Origin: Sitta carolinensis
Taxonomy: Eukaryota > Chordata > Aves > Passeriformes > Sittidae
Assembly (NCBI GenBank): GCA_032173965.1
Contig: JAVUNC010000006.1
Coordinates: forward strand, 16,527,528-16,591,527
Direction: 5' to 3'
DNA length: 64,000 nt
The position numbers were made by a program, and so were the translations under genes. Below the pieces are notes generated by a model. That model did no database searches. It was not told the DNA's origin and saw nothing but the letters and a program-made list of their open reading frames with translations. Positions 22,244 to 34,074 of the stretch are shown here, piece after piece. Position 1 is the stretch's first letter; every line of letters begins with the position of its first letter.

Positions 22244-25200
22244 AAGCTTTTCCTTAAGGACCTAATGGAACAGGTAACTCCACCTGGATAGAACTTTATT
22301 CCTGGCATTTAGTTGACATCAATAGGCTGTCATTAGGGAAATGGATCTTCCACTTATGAAAATGTGTTTTAAATTTATAAAATTTTTATTTTTTGTCTAG
22401 TAAAAGTTTTTTCAGCATATTGCAGTCTGCTTTACAGATTTGAAGATTACTTTTGGATCTAAAGGTGATGTGATGAATATGTCAACAACTCAGTCAGTAA
22501 AACCCCCACTTTTAAAATCTGTTATCCAGTGTGTCAGGTTATTTCCCAAGTTCAAGTAATAAACTAATAAATTAAGAATGCATTAGACACAGAAACAGTA
22601 CACAAAAGATTATATTGATTTCATTAAAACATTATGAGTGTAATCTGACATCATACACAATCAGCAAAGATAATTTTTTAAGCAGAACATGCAAGAGTTA
22701 AAATTCTTAAAGCAAAAGTATCTTCGCTTAGTTGCACGTATTTTTCATTTTAAAGTAAATGTGTTAACAGAAATGGGACTATAACAAACTAACTTTAAGG
22801 TTTAGCTAAGTTTAAATAGCAATAGAATAGTCATTCTAGCATGCTTTACTATTTAATCTAAATTCCTCCCGCCCACCATCCAAATTAACTTATTGTGCTC
22901 TTTTAAGGATTTAACATTTTATAAAGGTGAAACACTTGGTACAACTTTAACAATTTAAGAAAAAATAGATGATTCTAGGAAATTAATATGTTAAGGGGTT
23001 TTTTTCAGTTTTTAGTCTCTAACTGTACTATTCATGATTTAGGCAGTAGCCAGATGTGGTTCTACCAAATTCAAAGATATTATTCTGTATCAAACCCTGA
23101 AATATTTTGTTCAGTTATGCAAATGCCCATTCACTTGAGTAGTCTTTATTCATATATGTGATCATATTCAATGCAATTTTTTACAAATAATCAAAGCGCT
23201 GAAGTGTTGCAAAAAGAATATCTTCTCTTTTCCTTATGTTTTTGCATGATTTTCCATACAGGCAAATATTCTGAAGAAACTATTTAATCGTTTATTATGT
23301 GCAGCACTACATGCCTGTAAAATATTTTGTGTTCCTATTTCTACAAAAACATACTTTTTTTATAATCTTTATAATCTGAAGCTTTATTGTTCTTGGAGTA
23401 CTGTTTTGTTGATTGGATTTCTTATAGTTAGATAAATACTACTTTGCAAATGTATAGAAAATAGCAATACCTCAAACTTTTGTATTCATCAAGTCTGACT
23501 TTCATTAATTAACTTTTGGACTTTGTGGGTAAATTATTCATTATTACATTGTCATAATGGGGGGGAAGCTGGATTGCACTATATCCAAAGATTATGCATT
23601 ACATCAAAATGGATTACCTAAAAATGGTTGAAAGCCATTTCTCTGATCGTTACAATTGTCACATTAGTGAAAGAAAACAGTCAGCATTCCATGAACATTT
23701 CATTTCTTTAGAATCTCTAAGATTTCCCAGGAGAATAAATAATATAATCAAGCAAAAATGCTTGATGTGATCAATTCTGCAACACTGCATTAATTTTTCT
23801 GGAAAGACATTTATGAAAGAATTAACTGTGTCCAAATTATTCAGTGTTGTTTATATACCTTAATAAAACATATGATGTCAACAGGCATTGGTCATGGAGG
23901 TTTGAACATTATTTTATTGTGATTGTTTACAATATTCAGTTTGATGAAATGAACATTCTGGGTAAATCCAGCCACCTGAGTTAAAAATTATAATTATTTT
24001 ATGAAAATAAAAAAGCCTATCACTTGTATTTGGTGCATTTCAGTTTTATTAAAAATCCCTAGGATCTGAATTACATTTAAATGACCAAAATCTTTAAAAT
24101 AGAAGAAAAACAGATCATCTATTAAAATGCAAGTACATGCATATATGGGTGTGCTTATACCTGTGTACACACAAATAAAACATGCATATGAATGATGTAC
24201 ATACCTTGTGTATGTAAGTATATATATATATGTTTATGTTTTATTCATACATAAAATCACACAGCAATTTTGAGCCCTCTAGTGGTAAGAAACCTCTCGG
24301 TTAAGGAACCATTACTCTCAGTCTGGGTATATCCACTCTAACAGGCAAGTGTCTAAATTATACAGTATGATTATATCTTCATATAAGTTCAGGATAGCTC
24401 CTTGCTGTTGGCGTGGGTCTATACGTACAAGTGTTAATAATAATATAGGTCTGCAAATCTTTTTATTATTTCCATCAGGGTAACTCTTCTACCTTTTCTC
24501 TGTTAAAAACATTAAAAATGCCTATTCTGTATTCTTTTGACACATTATTGATAATTTGTGATACTCAGGAAAGCTAAACCAAACAAAAAAACTAAACCAA
24601 AAAAAAAAAAAAAAAAAAACCAAAAAACAAACACACACACACCCCCCCCATTAATGCAAATATATAAAATAAGACAAAACCTCTTGACTTTACAGCCTAA
24701 ATTACAAGACATTATTTTACATAGTGTGCTGCTCTGAGGAACACAGATGAGATTGTGGAGAGGAATAAAGTCTGCTACACCTTTAAAATTCTTTTCCTTA
24801 TAAGATCAAAAGCATAATGGGGACTGAGCCTTATCCTCAAAGACCAGAAAGGACATAATAATGATTCAGTATAGCCCTCTATATTCTCCACTACTAGATT
24901 GTCTTCCACAAGTTGGAAATTCTAATTTGGAAATTCTAAGTTGGAAAAGCATCTAATTTTGCTTTAAGGAAACCATAACCATTCCAAGCCTTCCTATAAT
25001 TCCATGTATTATTTCTAGAAGAATTATCCTAATTTCAATTCCCAGTAATTACTTAGTAATTACTGTTTCTGACTGCATGATCTAAAAGCTTAGTTCTGTC
25101 AGATATAAATCCCACATTTAAATACTTACACTCCTTTATCAACCAATCTCTTAAACTTCCCTTCAATACACAAGATAATTTAATTACACCTCACACCATA

Positions 25201-27934
25201 ATGAAAGATTCACAGCTCTGTCATCTTGCTTTTGGGGCTGCTGGGTTTTGTCTTGGTTTGGTTTGTTGGGGTTTTTGGGCATTATTTGGGTATTTTTGGG
25301 GGGTGGCAGGAAAGGGAGTTGGAGATTCTTGGGGGCTTGTTGTTTTTTTTTTTTTTTTCTCATCTTCATTCCCCTTTATTATCCATTCAAAGGTTTTGTT
25401 AGCCCTCTTTTGACAGGAGCACAGAAAGCTCAGACTGAAGATGTGATTTATGATAATACTTAAAATCTAGCTCTAGTCATTGTTATTTTAAGACAGCTTT
25501 GATATTCTGTAGATAGACACTGCCTTCATGAATTCACAACATATTCCTCTTCAGTTGGACATGTTAAATCAATTTTTTAACAATTTTGATCACTTGATAT
25601 GGATTACCATAATTGTAACCATCCATTGCATTTTATTAACCTACCAATCCAATAATTTAGTAATTATTATATATATAATAATTTTAAAACTATATATGAT
25701 ATACACTGATAAAGCCAACCTCTTTTTAGCAACTTTCATAATGTTCACCACCCCGAGTTCCCTATTTCCTTGTGGAAATAATAATTGTCATGTAACAAAT
25801 CTAAACTTTCTATTTTAACTTTTTAGTTACTTTTGCATACAATTTATGAAAATTTTTTCTTTGTTTATGCCCTTCAAGGATCTAGAAACCAGGGCTATAA
25901 AATATAGGGAGAGAGAGGTTAGAACTGAAACAAAGAAAGGTGTCCAAAAGATCCTGGATATCAATATCAAAACAGTTTACAATCCTACTACATCTTACCT
26001 ATCAATTTCATAACATCCAAGTATTTGATTAAAAAAAAAAAATTAGTTCATTTAGAAAGTGAATTAAATCTAGGTGTACATACATACTTTGTTTACCATC
26101 CCATACACTAGTCAAAACCAAAACCAAACAGAGAGATCAGTCACAAAACTAAAACGGTAAATGAAAAGGACAATCTGACTAGTAGTAACTATAATATCTA
26201 GTTCATTACCAGCAAAGTTACAAATTAATAAATCCATTATATACCTGAAATGATGTGTGGGATAATTAATTTCTTATTCTATGTTATATCCTTTTCTGGA
26301 TAATAAGACAATTTTGCAAATCTCAATCTTTCCCAGTTTTCCAAGGTAAGTTAAAAATTGGCAATGATTCATTAGTTCCTTTGAGACTTCTGAGCATAAA
26401 TTACTTAGCTAGTAGACATTCTCATATGGGAGTAGATGTTGTCTTTTCAGTGCTTTATTTCAGAGAGAAAATGTTGTGTTTCCACCAACATCCAAATGGT
26501 TTGGCCCTAGCCCAACCATTATCTCAGCTTCTTTTACTCTAAATGAACTTATAACCTTTCTGAGAAAGATACAGCACAATGTTCAACCCTCCTTTTTCCT
26601 AGTAGATAATTCTGTAATCTTAGAGCTGAGATGAAGTAAAAACAGTCAGGTTTTTTGCAAGTTGCATGTAAGTTGCATGCATGCTTCTTCCTCAAACACA
26701 GCTTTCTCTAGGAGTTCCTCTCTCTTTCTCTGCTCTGTCTTCTATATGACTTTCCTTCCCACCTGAGCTTGGCAAGAAGTCAGAGTCCCACTTCTAAAAG
26801 CAAAGCAAGTCTTGTGTTTATCTAGTTTTGCCCCAGATAATGCAGAAATATACACTGGAAAATCTGTATTCTAAATGGTTGTCTAGCATGCTGGTTGCTT
26901 TTTATAAGCTGTGACTTGATTAGACAAAACAAAAGAATTTGTTAATATGTTCAGGTTAGGCTACTTCAGAAGGAGAGGCAGAAAAAAGGACTCAAAGAAG
27001 CTACTTTCTTTATTGAAAATGTTGTCTAGGGAGTAAAAACTGGAAGTAATGTTAATATTTTAGAGCAGTACTTTGGCAGGAAGACACTTTTAGTATGTGA
27101 TATTTCAAAATCTGGAAAACATTCCTTGATGATATTACATATTTTAGAGACTGCCTGTGCTGACAATGTTTTGTTGATACTTTTATATGTGTTTGGATGT
27201 TTTTGTTGGCATCTGTAAATTCCAGAATTATTTCTTAAAACTGCTTTTTTTTTTTTTTTTTTTTTTTTTCCCTTATTTTTTTTCCTCCCACTAAAATAGA
27301 TACAAAAACATCACACCAAGTTTGGGGAAAGAAAATAACTGATTTTTCTAGAAAGTTCCCAGTTTCATAGTGCTTCTTTGGCTGTAATCAACGATCCTTC
27401 AAGAATTAACCAACTATACAGGAATTTGCAAATAAAAGCTAAGAAATCTGGTCACTCAATCCAGGAAGAGGAGAAATGTGATCATCTGGGGTGAAAAATG
27501 TGAGACGGAAGACAGAGTAATGGAGGAAGAATGCAGTGGGATTGGAAAGTGAAAGAGGAGAGATGGAATGGGTTAGCAAAATGATTGTTGTCAGATGACC
27601 TATAAAATCCTGAAATCAGAACAAACTGAATAAACTGAACAAAGAGAAGGTTTGGGACAAATTATGGAGAGAAAAAAATGGCATTTTAAGACCAACTGTG
27701 ATGAGGAAACTTTGGAAGGCTTGCTAAAGAAACAGTTAAAGAGATAGGAGCATGAAGACCAGAGCAAGGACAAAGTGAGTTTGGATGGAGAAATTAAATA
27801 AACACAGATGTTATCAACCTAATACTTATTGATACATTTTGCTTAAACCCCAAAAAATGTCTTTCTCTTTGAGTCTTCATTTTTGCAGTTTCATGTTAAG
27901 GAAAATAGATACAAAATTACCTTAATACATTAAA
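22244..27934. other. AT-rich intergenic desert
   Basis: No supported gene. Includes an A-rich stretch with CA and C runs at about 24,585-24,650, a G/T-rich simple-sequence stretch at 25,230-25,360 and a 25-base T run at 27,245-27,269. The remainder is unremarkable AT-rich sequence. Confidence 0.6.
27245..27269. repeat. Poly(T) tract, 25 bases
   Basis: A run of 25 T followed by a pyrimidine-rich stretch. No adjacent retroposon recognised. Confidence 0.9.
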
Positions 27935-28074
27935 AGGATAGGTTAGATAAGACCTTGAACAACCTGGTGTAGTGACAGGTGTTCCTGCCCATGATGGGGG
28001 AGTGGGACCAGATGATCTTTAAGGTCCCTTCCAACCCTTAAGGTCCTATGGTTCCATGATTCTGTGATTCTATG
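27935..28074 (+). mobile_element. CR1 LINE 3' end, avian type
   Basis: A short 5'-truncated CR1 in plus orientation. Diagnostic pieces are GATAAGACCTTGAACAACCT, GTGTTCCTGCCCATGATGGG, then GATGATCTTTAAGGTCCCTT and CCAACCC, ending in ATTCTGTGATTCTATG, the characteristic octamer-like 3' repeat of avian CR1. CR1 elements are usually severely 5'-truncated and lack poly(A), as here. This is the best evidence that the window is avian. Confidence 0.93.
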
Positions 28075-31007
28075 TTAGGACAGCAAGGCAGAGCACTCAG
28101 ATCTTATCTAAATTACAGCTGTTCACTATCAAACATAGAGAGTTTACATTCCCCTCTCCCCCAAACCAAAAACCAAAGTACTGTGATACCAGCTTTGACT
28201 AGATCGTGCTTTTCTGCTCTTTCCACAGAAAACAACTCAGCCAGATGATCAGGGTATTGCATGTATGGATGAAATGAAACCTTAAAATATATAAAACAAC
28301 AGATCATTGTGTGTCTTCAAGCCTACAAAAAATCCCCAAAGACATAAAATATGAAATAACTGTGAACCAGGGCTTCAATAGTCTCAAATTTACATGTGTT
28401 TTCCTAATTATTTAGACTTAAATTAAATACTAAGTTGAAATAAAATTAATGTATCAGAGAACTCTAATTTACACTTAGACCTTTAAAAATCCAAATGAGA
28501 GCAATTTCTGTTAATGATTTAAACTTATTTAAGGGCAATTCTTTCTGCTCTGAATACACTCAGTTTACATAAGACCATTTGAAGTTATTTCAAAGTATCT
28601 GAGTGTTTTAAATCTCTTTATCCTAATTTCATACTGATTTATTTTGATTTTTTGCTCATGCATTAAGTCCATTTAATTGAATATATTATTAAAAAACTTT
28701 AAAAGAATATTGACACCAGTCAAAGCTTGTTCCAAACATCTTTATATGGTTTTTAAAAAGACAAACTTGTTGAAACAATGACTTCACCTCTCTACAATGG
28801 AATGAAATAATGTATCATTGCTCTGAAGTTAGTATTTTGAATGTCTAATAATACCTAGGATGCACTAAGTGCAAGCTAAATATTCATTTTTATGACTCAT
28901 CTCTTTTCCAAAATGGCCAATTTTAAGTTATTCTACTTTTAAAAATAGCACAGCACTAGGAGAAATTAAAAGGAAAAAGGCATGATACTGTATGTGTAGA
29001 AGTAGAAAAGCAGTGAACAAATAATGATAGACACACAAGACATTGGCCCAGATACATAGGAAGAAATATTTGATGCAAGCAGTAAGGTTTAATTAGGCTG
29101 TAACTTTTAACAGTTGAAGTCAGCTGGGACGTGTCCTGCAGTAACTCAGACCACAACATTACTTAGGCTTCCACTTACTGGACAGCTGCTGCCAGTATTC
29201 ACCACTTCACAGTTAGCTGAGCCAATTTCTAGGACTTCACATACAAGAAAGCTGTGAAAGCTGGAACTCTGTTTTCTCTTCTTTAGATATGGCCTTTCTT
29301 TTCATCTGCTTTAACTCCATTCAATCTGCCAAGATATGACAATGGGTGTAGCGCTCTAACCCACTCCAGCAAGCTGTGGCTGTGGGGATGGTAAAAATAC
29401 CTACCATTTGCATTCTGGAAGCCTGAGAAATACTCTATTCCATTTCCAAGGAAAAGTGAAGGTGCAGTGTCATATAATTTTAAATTGTAATTAACACAGT
29501 AATTATTATTAACAGTAATTGTAATAATAATTCTATAGTAGCCACATCAGAAAGAAAAGGTTCAGTCTGGTGGTGAGGATTTTTGCTGCCTTTTTCTCAT
29601 GCTGAAGAGATTAAAAACTGAGCACTATAGAACAGGAAATAAAGGTGTTATATTTGGGCACTTACTCCTTCATAGTTTTGCTAAATATTCTAATTTTATT
29701 ATTTGAGTGGGCAGATTAATGGCTGCTCAGTGCCTACTTAAACCCTATACTGATGTTCAAAGCTTTTTTTATAGGCTCTCTTTCTACTTCTCCCTCTCTC
29801 TGCTGGTACAACAGCCTATGAGATGCTTGAAACACACTTTCCATAGTAAACAATGAATAAGAGAAGAAATTCTCTTAAGATCCAAAGATTAATGCAAATC
29901 AAATTTTTTCTTATTATTTCCCATTAAAATGTATTAATCTATAGTGTATCTTTAATAAAGGTTGGCAAGTTATTTTAAGAAGTTTGTCAGTAAAGATGTA
30001 AGTTATAGTTAACAGTTTTATATATACCCTTAGCTAAGAAATTAGACTGCAGAATATTAAAAAAATAAATAAATCTTTAATCTCTAGTGTTTTAAAACTA
30101 CAACGAACTAAGTTGGAATGAAGCAAAATAGTAACCTGTGAAAAAAATCTACAAATTTCCTTTCTCTTTGGTCAGAGCATAAATACAGTAGCAGATTTGC
30201 CTACTTCTTTTCTGAAAGTAAGACCAAATTATGTAAGTATTTATAAAAAGCACAAAGTTTGCTATTTGGAAGTCTTCAATGGGTAAATCTCACAGTATTT
30301 TTATTTTCCTTTTGTCAACATAGAGAATGCCACCTTTTCTCCCTCCTGGGAGGAATTTTTCTCTGCTTTTCTATTAAAATGACTAAAACTTGAACCAGTG
30401 AATGTCTGAAGGAGGAAAATTAAATAGAATCTAAGAAAAATAAAAAGTTTGAAGGCAACTGGAAATTGACAAATATGTGTCAGAGCAGAAAGCTGTGGCA
30501 GTTTGCCAACCAGCTGCAAAAACTAATTCAGCTTTAGATAAAGAGATTTTAAAGGGGAAAAGGACAAGAAAACTTCAGAAAAAGGAAGAATAAAGGAGCA
30601 AAGAATAAATCCTTAGAGCTGTGTTAAAGAAGAAACATAGGCAGTGCTTTGTTGTTTTAACTGCAGAACTGCAAGAGGGGCTTTTCATTGAGACTTTGAA
30701 TAGCACCAAAGAAACAAGCAGAATAAAGTGGAAGCACTGAAGTTTTCCTTAATGCAGTAGCTTATAGACAGTCATCCAAAAGGGATTTAAAATAAGCTGG
30801 TCTAGACAAATAGAAATTATTAATGTCAGTTAGAGTTTTCTGCACTAGTCGACATATGGACATAAATACAACAGTGTTACACACGGTCATGTGTACAAAT
30901 TCATGATGAGAAGTGACTGAGATTGTTAAACAAAGAAAATGAAATAGTTGAAAATATCAATGGAGGCCACCTTTCCCTGGAAGAGAAAAGTGTTTTGTAT
31001 TATCTGC

Positions 31008-31039
<32 letters not shown>

Positions 31040-33750
31040 AGGTACATCATATTTTTATTTCATGGTCAGAGAGCATGTAAAAGAATGAAGTGATGAGTGC
31101 TGTCTGGTTACAACAGCAAACCAAAATAGCAAGCTGGCATATAAAATAATATGAAGGAAGGTGGTCACAGGCTTGTCTTCTCGTCTGTCACTGGCCTTTT
31201 CATCAAGCTGTGAATAGCAAGTCAGCATGACGTACAGCTGCTGGTTATTGTGTAGAGATCTAATGACTGCATCTACTGTGCCCCTCTAGAGCATACTCAG
31301 AAGTTCCCTTAGGACAGCATCTCCTGACCACTCAGACTATGCAGAGCACAGTGGGCCACTCAGGGGGCCCTGGAAACAGCACCTCACAGAGAATTCCCTG
31401 CAAGTGCCAGGCTCTCCCTGACAGTGAGCTCACATATGCCCTCTGTATGAACCAGATCCTTTCACCTCCATTATTCACGGCATGACTGCTGCATGAAATT
31501 CCCAGAGCAGCATAGCATGACTCTGCAGCTTTCATCTTGCATGGGCAGGAGACACAGGCTCTTTAACATTGCAGCATGCACCTTAGGTGCATAAAAATTC
31601 TGGCATTAAGAAAACAAGAGCAATTTTGACTTTCATCAAATAAAAAGACTTGACACGTGTAACTGCTATGAAAGTTGAAGTTTCTCATTTCATACAAGCT
31701 TAGGCAAATGAGGGATTGAAGCTATATTTTATTTTTATGGCTACAATTTCCAGCACTCAGCTGCTTCAGAATAACAATAAAATTCCTAATGATAATTGTT
31801 TTTATTTTGGGAAGTTTCTTTGGCAGTTGTTATCTGCTTAATAGCTGTTCTGCTACTTATCAGTGCTGAAGGCTATACTTTCACTGGGGTATAACAAGTG
31901 AGTATGTTGCCTTTGTGCCTCCCATGACCTGTAAGCTTCCAAACTTTGTCACCATCCTCCTTTTCAGTTGTCTCATCCCGTTCCTAATTTTTCATTTTAT
32001 ATTTCTCCTAATGTTTCACATTATATATTTTAACATGGATTTTCTAAATTGAAAGTGATTTAATTAATCTTTTGGTGTTTTTTACCCACACCCTTGGGTA
32101 TGCATATCTTATAATAAGTATGTTATTTGAATATGTCCCAGCAGTGTGAGTGAACCATACCCAATGATAAACTGCAAGAGAAGGAAAATTATTCAAAAAT
32201 ATGTCACTTTTTGTTAACATCCTTCCTATAACATGGAATTTTTCTGCAAAGTCTTTTTTATACATTACCAAATTTAGGGGGGAGAGGGAGGAGTAGGTGG
32301 GAGGAAAGGGAAAGAAGAAACATATTATTTGAGACAACATCTGGTCTGGAAAATTAATCTCACAGGTTTCAAATGGCATTCTCCCCATCAGTGTCAGTGG
32401 GTCCATCAGAATGTCTTCCAAATTATTATCTGTCATTTGTGATGAGGAGTGCAAACTCCTTCGAGTAAAGACATTCTGTATATAGCATTGAGAGCGCTTA
32501 CACTGCTTGATAATGGAAAGGAATTTTATTATCATCTGCTCTAGCATTTAAATGCTGTTATTTGTAATTTGTATGGTAAAGATGCTGCTAGAAACTAAAT
32601 GAGAATTTGTGAGTCATGAAAAAATAACAGGAAGGCATCTGTTATGACTTTCCATCCTGTTATTCTAGATATTTAATAATAATTGCTGAAAGTGACCAGA
32701 GATGTCTGTCATTCCATTGCTCCATCAAATACCTTCACTGACATTAAGGATTTTACTAATGTGAATAAGAGTTTGTGGACTCAAACTATGCTTCTACAAC
32801 TAAAGACCTTAATCTGGCAGTGATCAAACTACAGCTCTGGAACCACTCAGGAAGAGGAACTGCTGGAGAAGTGGCTGCCCATGTGTGTGTCAAGTTCAAA
32901 ACATTTTACATGTGTTCCAGGATACTGGGGGTGTTACCAGCAAGCCTGTTGTCTTCCAAATGCATAAAAACACATTTACGCCATATGGACTCTAAATTCC
33001 TTTTTAATATGGATGTACATGCATGATTCACTACTGTATTAATTCTGGACTTTTGGCTGAGAAATAGCATGCAGTGTTGTTATAATAATGTAACCTTATC
33101 TCTGATAAAATCAGAGGTAAGTGTTCCTATTTTTTTTTTTTTTTTTTAGATTTGTCAGACCATAAAACTGAAATGTTAGTGTTGCCTTTAACAATATGTA
33201 ACTAATAACCATTCATATTCAACAACTTTCTTTATTTTTATTGTCTTGAGTTACGCTGTGTTTTTGCAAATGTGTACTATGAACTGACATTTTGTGTTTT
33301 CTTTAAAACTTCATTATCTTTTGGATGACAAAGTAATTTTCATTTCTATATTTTAAATCTGCTGTTATCTAATATTTTACTTTGATTTTTCTCTACAGAA
33401 GTGCATGTGTTTGCTCATATATCTAGATAACTTTTAGTGGAAATTTGCATTTTCATAAGGACACCCTAATACTTTTAGATGAGTTATGTTTGCTTTCCTA
33501 AAAGCCATTTTGAAGGCTAGCCCTCTCCAGTCCCCTTTAAAAATAATTAAACTCTCCCTCTGGGATATAGCTGTGATCCTAAAATGCAAACAGATTGGCA
33601 AAAAAAAATGAAACACAAATAATTTGCAACCAAGTCAGAGAGTAAACCTGTCAGACTGTAAACCATACTGGAGAGTAGTCTTCTCCATGACTCAAAGGGC
33701 TCAGGTACTGCAAAGATTAGCTTCTTCTTGGAAATATAATTTTTGTATCT
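28075..33750. other. Intergenic desert with a long T tract
   Basis: No supported gene. A 28-base T run lies at 31,012-31,039. A less AT-rich stretch at about 31,240-31,570 has no recognisable identity. A 167-codon open frame on the minus strand at 32,044-32,547 is unusually long for the composition but shows no domain (see findings). Confidence 0.55.
31012..31039. repeat. Poly(T) tract, 28 bases
   Basis: A run of 28 T. I looked for a target duplication of the left flank (ATCTGCAAGA) in the following 200 bases and found none, so retroposon origin is unproven. Confidence 0.9.
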
Positions 33751-34074
33751 TTAAGTGACAGATGGAAGCTGAAGCTGTGTATAAGACGAGCAGTCGATTG
33801 ATAATATTTTTTCTAACTGTGGGACAGTTTGATAAATTTTTATAACATTTTCAAAACTTTTTGCTCTGTCTGTATTCATGGCCTGTTGTGTTGCCAAATT
33901 AGAGACAGAAATTACTGTTTCCTTTTCTGGATACTTGATGTCTAGCATAAGGGCCTGAATTTTCTGTACCATGGGTAAACCTTTAAAGAATCTCTGTTCA
34001 AAATATTTTCCTTCTAGCATATTTAAGCTTTGAGAACTTTGAAAATGAATAGCTGGCAAGGGTTTTAGAGATAT
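33751..34074 (-). pseudogene. Terminal-exon-like coding segment, unidentified
   Basis: On the minus strand a plausible acceptor (TTGTTTGGTTTATAACCAG) at 34,075 is followed by 107 uninterrupted codons and a TAA at 33,753-33,751. The product begins ISLKPLPAIHFQSS, contains KYFEQRFFKGLPMVQKIQ, ETVISVSNLATQQAMNTD and SFENVIKIYQTVPQLEKI, and ends LQLPSVT. Composition is protein-like with no low complexity, in a region where chance frames are short. It could be the last coding exon of an unknown minus-strand gene, a retrocopy fragment or a relic of a lost gene. I found no convincing partner exon to the right and no poly(A) signal close after the stop, so I call it a relic with low confidence. It is not part of NOVA1. 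Confidence 0.33.

Noticed and set aside
22075..22308. 77-codon Ile-Ser-Tyr-His repeat protein
   Set aside because: Translation of the TGATA microsatellite.
25184..25463. Trp/Gly/Phe-rich frames around 25.2-25.4 kb
   Set aside because: G/T-rich simple sequence and a T run generate them; no gene features.
31012..31560. Retroposed gene copy behind the poly(T) at 31,012
   Set aside because: No target duplication and no recognisable parent sequence to its right.
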